Below, one piece after another: positions 59,470-64,000 of a stretch of 64,000 nucleotides of DNA (position 1 is its first letter; each line of letters starts with the position of its first letter). The DNA is from Procambarus clarkii (taxonomy: Eukaryota; Arthropoda; Malacostraca; Decapoda; Cambaridae), in the NCBI RefSeq assembly GCF_040958095.1, contig NC_091208.1, positions 5,363,061-5,427,060 of the forward strand, given 5' to 3'. Made by a program: the position numbers and the translations under genes. The notes below the pieces were generated by a model. It did not search any database, had not been told where the DNA came from, and was given only the letters and a program-made list of their open reading frames with translations.

Positions 59470-60415
59470 ATTCAAGGGGGCATTAGGTTCCAAAAATGCA
59501 ATAAATGAAAACTCATTCGATTTCAATAAAACTTTTTTGACAAGTTCCATATGAAAAGTGTTTTATCTGGTCCAAGTTTCAGCATCGTAGCATAAATAGG
59601 AAGGGAGAAAAAAATGTTGAAGTAGTTGTGAAAATTATGCCAAAATGGTCAAAATCGATTATCAATCAAAAGTGTCAACTGAAATCATAGCTATGACTCT
59701 TTGCTATCACAATAGCATATATTAAACAAATATTATAATTAGTTTAATTGGAAAAAAAATTTAAGAATAAAAAAAAGTTTTTTTTTTCAAATTCTTTTTT
59801 TTTCACTTTTTTTGAACGATTTGCATTAAATTTACACACCTGATTGTACGTAAGCATATCTGTAAGGATGCCAATTTTGAAGAAAATTGGTTGATGTCAA
59901 CCTCGGCCACAGATTTTAGAACCTTAGACTTTATTATTTTTTTTTTTTTTCAATTGACACAAATGTTTACAAAACTGATTCATTTTTTATTCAATTTACA
60001 TGAAACTTACACAGTATATGTGGAGGGCATCTCTCTACATTGGTGAGTTTTCATTTTTCTCTAAGTTCATTTATTGATTTTATAATAGCAATAAACATGC
60101 CATATTTGCATAATTTTTTGGGGGAACTTTGAACATTTGTATTAGGAAAACTAAAGATGTTTTGAAAATTCTATATCTCAAGGTCCTTTATTATATGCTA
60201 ATGTGTCAGAAAATTGTCACAGAATAATTATATCTGAAACGTGTGTTCTGAAGTGTAGACTTGAAAATGTGTAAAAAACGTTGAAAAATAAAAAAAATAA
60301 AAATCTCCCTTTCTATTTACGCTGCAGTACTGAAACTTGGGATAATTTCAGCACTTTTCATATACAACTAATCAAATAAAATTGGTTGACATTGAACAAC
60401 TTTTCCAACACCAAC
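59470..60415. mobile_element. Foldback element inside the Penelope copy
   Basis: AT-rich insertion absent from the plus-strand Penelope copy. The left end (59510-59620) and the reverse complement of the right end (about 60300-60400) match over about 100 bp (blocks CATATGAAAAGTG, CCAAGTTTCAG, AAGGGAG). Its middle is the inverted counterpart of the TTAA element at 39039-39745 (for example TTCATTTATTGATTTTATAA). The left junction lies next to a TTTAAA in the Penelope sequence. Confidence 0.75.
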
Positions 60416-61300
60416 CTAATAGTCCCTTGCTTCTGCGCTGAGTATACCTCCTGTTGAGTTTGCTTGTTTATTGTTAAAGAATTTAAGGACCAGATTTCTG
60501 CTCCTTGTCCTGGCATTCTCCAGGGCTGTTTGGCCCCTTCTCTTTATTTTTTGGTAAGTCGTCTCGTCTGAGAGGTGCCTTGCCATTTCCTTTGTGTAGT
60601 TCGTTGTTCTCCAGACTACTACAGTACCGCCATTATCCGCGGGTTTAATTATAATGTCTGGGCAAGCCTTAAGGGCGCATAGCGCCTCCCTGTGGGCTCC
60701 TTTAAGGTTCCTCCTGTAGAAAGGAACTGTGGTTTAAGACCCAGATATTCTGGTACTGTGCTATTCCGTTGTTTTATTTTCGTTACACAATCCTGTTTCG
60801 GGGACGGCAAAGGTAAGGAACTTCAGGGCCGTTTCGCCCGAACCTCTCCAGATCCCTGGTAGGGAGCCTGGTTCTGGTGCAGGTTTTTGGAGGTCACAGC
60901 TTCTGAGGTTTGCCAACAGTGAGATGTCCCAGTCATCTCTGCTGCTGGTGCTGAAGGCATCGAGGAGGCCTGTCTCCGTGGTTGCATCATCCTGGGTTGT
61001 TCTGGCACGTTGCGGCTGTGGATCTAGGAGAACAGAATTATGATCACGGTTGACTACAGGGGATGTTTGAGTGGAGGGTATTGGGCTCTTAGAGGGGCTT
61101 CGTTCTGAAGTAGTAGAAGCCCTCCTGTGGGAGGGGGTGTTCCTCTGACCAGTTTTTTTTGGGGTGGAGTTTGGGGGTTGGATGATTTGAACTTCTTCCC
61201 TTGGCCGCTGTGGGTGCTATCCGTCGGCATTTTGTGTTTGCCTTGTGAACAATAGTATAAGTTGGGAATTGTTCGAAACCCACCGAACATATAGTATCAT
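60416..61300 (-). pseudogene. Penelope-like ORF, N-terminal half
   Basis: Minus strand reads the same blocks as 62100-62350 on plus: REALCAL, KPADNGG-type box, MARHLSDE-TYQKI and NLVLKFFNNKQTQQEVYSA. Further upstream is a basic, proline-rich region (61290-60823). Several frame changes. Confidence 0.65.
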
Positions 61301-61599
61301 AAATCACATGTATTCCAGAAAGAGGAAAACAAACACTTTGTTGTAGTATCTCAGGTCCTCCCGTTTGTATGTATTTTTTTGTTTCTGGGAGGAAGATGTG
61401 TACAAGAAATTAGCGTCTACAGGGGGGGGGGGGGTTCTTTTACGTTAACCCGGTTTTGTATCTCAGGTGGATAGGCTCGCCCTCTATTTTTCAAGATCGT
61501 AGGCTGCCCTTCCAGAGGAGATAGCAAGACTTCGGGGGACAATTAATCGTTTCGTGTTTCGTTTCCGGGCCATACTCTACCCAGAATTTTCCGGGTTTC
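61301..61599. other. Spacer between head-to-head Penelope copies
   Basis: Contains a G run (61421-61434). No ORF recognised. Confidence 0.4.
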
Positions 61600-63183
61600 C
61601 CCCTCCCCCCACATGGGCAGACCGGGGAAGGGTAAGGGCAGAGGCAGGAACAGAGGATCCACGCAGGGCGCCGGAAACGGCACCTGGTGGAACTATGGAG
61701 GAGGGCAAAACTTGACCTCAAACGGGCAAAATCCCTAAAAAACGGTGGTATCTGAGGTCCCTCTGAGCACCATGGAGAGGGACCTCTTGAGTACGGGCCT
61801 GTCCTTTGTGATTGAGCCCCTTTCAGAACCCTAGAGCATACAGGCAGTAGAGGAAACCCTCTCACACCTTGAGACACAGATTAACAGGGCATGGAACAAA
61901 CTCAGGTCAGGGCCACAACCCCGCCAAGAAAGGAAACAACAACCCGAGTGCTCGCTCTCAATGGAATGCTTGAATCCTGTCTCAGTTCAAGGAAACACCA
62001 CTTTCAATTTAATTGGACTTCACCCACAAATCCAGGCAACCCTGAAGAGCCTTAAAACACAGATAAAGCAGAGAACCCGTGGTTACCTTACAGGAGCACA
62101 CAGGGAGGCGCTATGCGCCCTTGAGGCTCGCCCAGACATTGCAATTAAACCCGCGGAAAAGGCGGTACTGTAGTAGTCTGGAGGAAAACGAACTACACAA
62201 AGGAAATGGCAAGGCACCTCTCAGACGAGATGACTTACCAAAAAATACAGCAGGGCCAAACAGCCCTGAAGAACGCCATGACAAGGAACAGAAACCTTGT
62301 CTTGAAATTCTTTAACAATAAACAAGCAAAATCAACAGGAGGTATACTCAGCACAGCAGCAAGGGACTATTGCCTTGTCTTTAAAGCAGAGCTTCCGAAC
62401 CTATACCTCCTTCCTAAGTTTCATAAAGATTTACGCTCTCTTACAGGTACATGGCAGGGCAGACCAGTCCTTAGAGGTTGCAAAGCACCAACTCGCCCAA
62501 CTGACTGGTTCTGCACAGCATTACTAACCCCCCCCCCCCTTCTCTCTCTTTTAGATGAACGTCTGAAAGACTCGCTGATTTTTTGCTGAAACTAAGGGAT
62601 TTGAATGCAAGCAGAGGACCCGTCCCAGAGAACACGACCCTGTTCTCCCTCGACATAGTCTCCCTCTATCCAAGCATCCCCCAACGGGAGGCAGCAAGAT
62701 TGGTCTCGACGTATTTCGACGACCATAAACACCTCATGCGATAGCCCATCAGAGACGCAGGAGTTTCGAGGCCCCCGCTAAGGGCCCTCCTGGAGGAAGC
62801 GATTCTGCAAGACATGAGGGACATAATTCTATTCTTCGATTCAGCAGCCTACAGACAAGTAAAGAGGACAGAAATTGGAGCATCAAGTAGTGTGGCTATA
62901 GCGGAAATCTTTGTTCACACGGTTTTTGAACACCAGAGAGCACTCCGCCCAGATAAACCAGACGTGTACTTCCGTTATATAGACGATATTTTCGGTATAA
63001 TGACTGGACAAGACACACTCCTCCAGTCCTTCTACCCCTGGACAAATACAGCCCACGAAAATCAGAAGTTCACCTTGGAGCAGAGGAAACAGCGATGAAC
63101 TTCCTGGATACGACAGTGTTCATTGGCAGTGAGGACAGGCTCCTTCACACGAGGGCCTACTACAAGCCCACGAACCTGCACAC
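61600..63183 (+). mobile_element. Penelope-like element, plus-strand copy, 3'-truncated
   Basis: Homologous to the minus-strand copy and oriented away from it (head-to-head). Ends abruptly after CACGAACCTGCACA at 63183, where polymerase-remnant sequence resumes. Confidence 0.8.
61961..63183 (+). pseudogene. Penelope-type reverse transcriptase, plus copy
   Basis: Pieces: 61961-62173 (FNLIGLHPQIQATLKSLK; REALCALEARPDIAIKPAEK), 62206-62589 (MARHLSDEMTYQKI; LPNLYLLPKFHKDLRSLTGT; GRPVLRGCKAPTRP), 62590-62740 (TTLFSLDIVSLYPSIPQREA) and 62814-63098 (YFRYIDDIFGIMTGQDTLL; ENQKFTLEQRK). Frameshifts near 62175, 62540 (after a C run), 62745 and 63090. LPKxHKD, DxxSLYPSIP and YIDD are diagnostic for Penelope-type RTs. 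Confidence 0.85.
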
Positions 63184-63220
63184 TATGAGGAAAGTTGGGG
63201 AGCTGAGCGTAAATAGTTTT

Positions 63221-63600
63221 CTATGAGGCTTCTAAATTGGCAATGAAATGATTAACTGCATCTGGACCTACATATGAATAAGTTTTTACCACATTTATTT
63301 TTTTATCTAATATCATGTATGCATATGCATTGGCTTTATGTCTACTTTCAATCATTCGTCGGAGATTTTGACTGTCTAGTAAACATTCCAAGTCGTAGTA
63401 TGCTGTATGAGTCGGACTAAAGGTTCTCCCATAATTTTTAAATGTTATTTTCTTATTGAGATTATAGAAAGAGAATACTTGTGAAACAGTGCATGACTTT
63501 TCGTGAGCCTTAATCTCATCTGGGGGAGTGTGTAATAGCATATATGACAGAATTTACGAGTCAGGAATTCTTTCTGAGTGGTGGTTAATATTCTTTGCAA
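63221..63600 (-). pseudogene. Protein-primed family-B DNA polymerase, N-terminal zinc/exonuclease piece
   Basis: The frame 63541-63221 contains IKAHEKSC, then ITFKNYGRTFSPTHTAYYDLECLL, where DLE fits the Exo I D-x-E motif, and MILDKKINVVKTYSYVGPD. Just upstream in another frame is KFCHICY, which with HEKSC suggests the Cys-His motif that precedes the exonuclease in these polymerases. Same strand as 55021-56640 and plausibly the same gene, separated by the Penelope insertions. Confidence 0.68.
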
Positions 63601-64000
63601 ATTTATTAAAGCTTTTGATAAGACATAGATGCTTGCCTTCCGATAAAAAGAGAAATTTTATCAGCTTACTTTTCCTGGCTCTTCCTAGCTAAATTTATTT
63701 TCAATAAACTTGATTTATATACTGTTTTGTATACTCGTTAAAATACACAATTACCAACTTTTAAATTACGAATAATATGTAATATGATAAAACGTACGGT
63801 TATTTGTGACTCGACGATGTTTGGGAGGGGGTTCTATAGCGTTTCTGACTTGGGTTGGTGGTTCCTGGACGACAGATCAACGACAGTACGGGCAGATAAA
63901 AGAACCATGAACTGAAATGAGAATATTATATATAAAATAGATGTATTTCTATATGCATGTATGTATGTATCTCTGTTTAAGTAGCCAGATATTTATTTCT
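63601..64000. other. AT-rich flank, nothing recognised
   Basis: No gene recognised. A small ATGT microsatellite occurs near 63950. Confidence 0.4.

Larger units (their letters stand above)
58340..61300 (-). mobile_element. Penelope-like element, minus-strand copy
   Basis: Runs from an N-terminal proline-rich frame (61290-61054) through the RT to about 58340 on the minus strand, interrupted by a foldback element at 59470-60415. Its 62150-63180 counterpart on the plus strand is homologous over most of its length. The C-terminal GIY-YIG nuclease of full Penelope elements is not seen, so the copy seems 3'-truncated or of an EN-less type. Confidence 0.8.

Overview
This window looks like intergenic, repeat-dominated chromatin of an arthropod, most likely a decapod crustacean. 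I recognise no intact host gene. The clues are short TTAGG/CCTAA (arthropod telomere-type) motifs, long TA and CA microsatellites, several tRNA-derived SINE families, CR1/jockey, R2 and L1/Tx1-type LINEs, Penelope-like elements, a gypsy-type LTR element and remnants of a Polinton/Maverick-like DNA element. The species is inferred from element composition and cannot be proven here.

Layout. 0-2.3 kb: 3' part of a hAT DNA transposon with a broken BED-finger transposase and a clear 3' end. 2.5-6.15 kb: a 20-bp minisatellite interrupted by a large 13-bp minisatellite. 6.15-8.6 kb: 5'-truncated R2-clade LINE carrying a long open RT-endonuclease frame. 10.2-14.2 kb: decayed L1/Tx1-type LINE on the minus strand. 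14.86-16.8 and 22.37-24.13 kb: two inverted copies of a roughly 1.8-kb LTR-like repeat. Between them lies a 287-bp satellite (12 direct plus 2.8 inverted monomers, each with a tRNA-like Pol III promoter) and a foldback element with telomere-like motifs. 24.5-31.5 kb: nearly complete LTR retrotransposon on the minus strand in the order gag-protease-integrase-RT-RNase H, the unusual Gmr1-like arrangement. 31.6-35.3 kb: truncated foldback element, CR1-like LINE, CA array, and a SINE sharing the LINE 3' tail. 35.7-46.1 kb: a 21-bp minisatellite in several blocks interrupted by a TTAA-flanked element, a jockey-type ORF1 fragment and a segment bounded by inverted repeats. 46-53.2 kb: LINE tail, 39-bp minisatellite, SINEs and other tandem repeats. 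53.5-63.6 kb: dispersed pieces of a protein-primed family-B DNA polymerase and a packaging-type ATPase on the minus strand, split by a SINE, two head-to-head Penelope-like copies and a foldback element.

The window records nested insertion. Elements land in TA microsatellites, minisatellites or older elements, and short perfect hairpins mark several break points. The most notable items are the Gmr1-order gypsy element, the Polinton-like remnants, the palindromic SINE-derived satellite, and SINEs with exchanged tails. Almost all long open frames inside the minisatellites (3.5-5.8, 35.7-35.9, 40.7-43.7, 45.2-46.1, 48.4-49.1 kb) are by-products of repeat periodicity.
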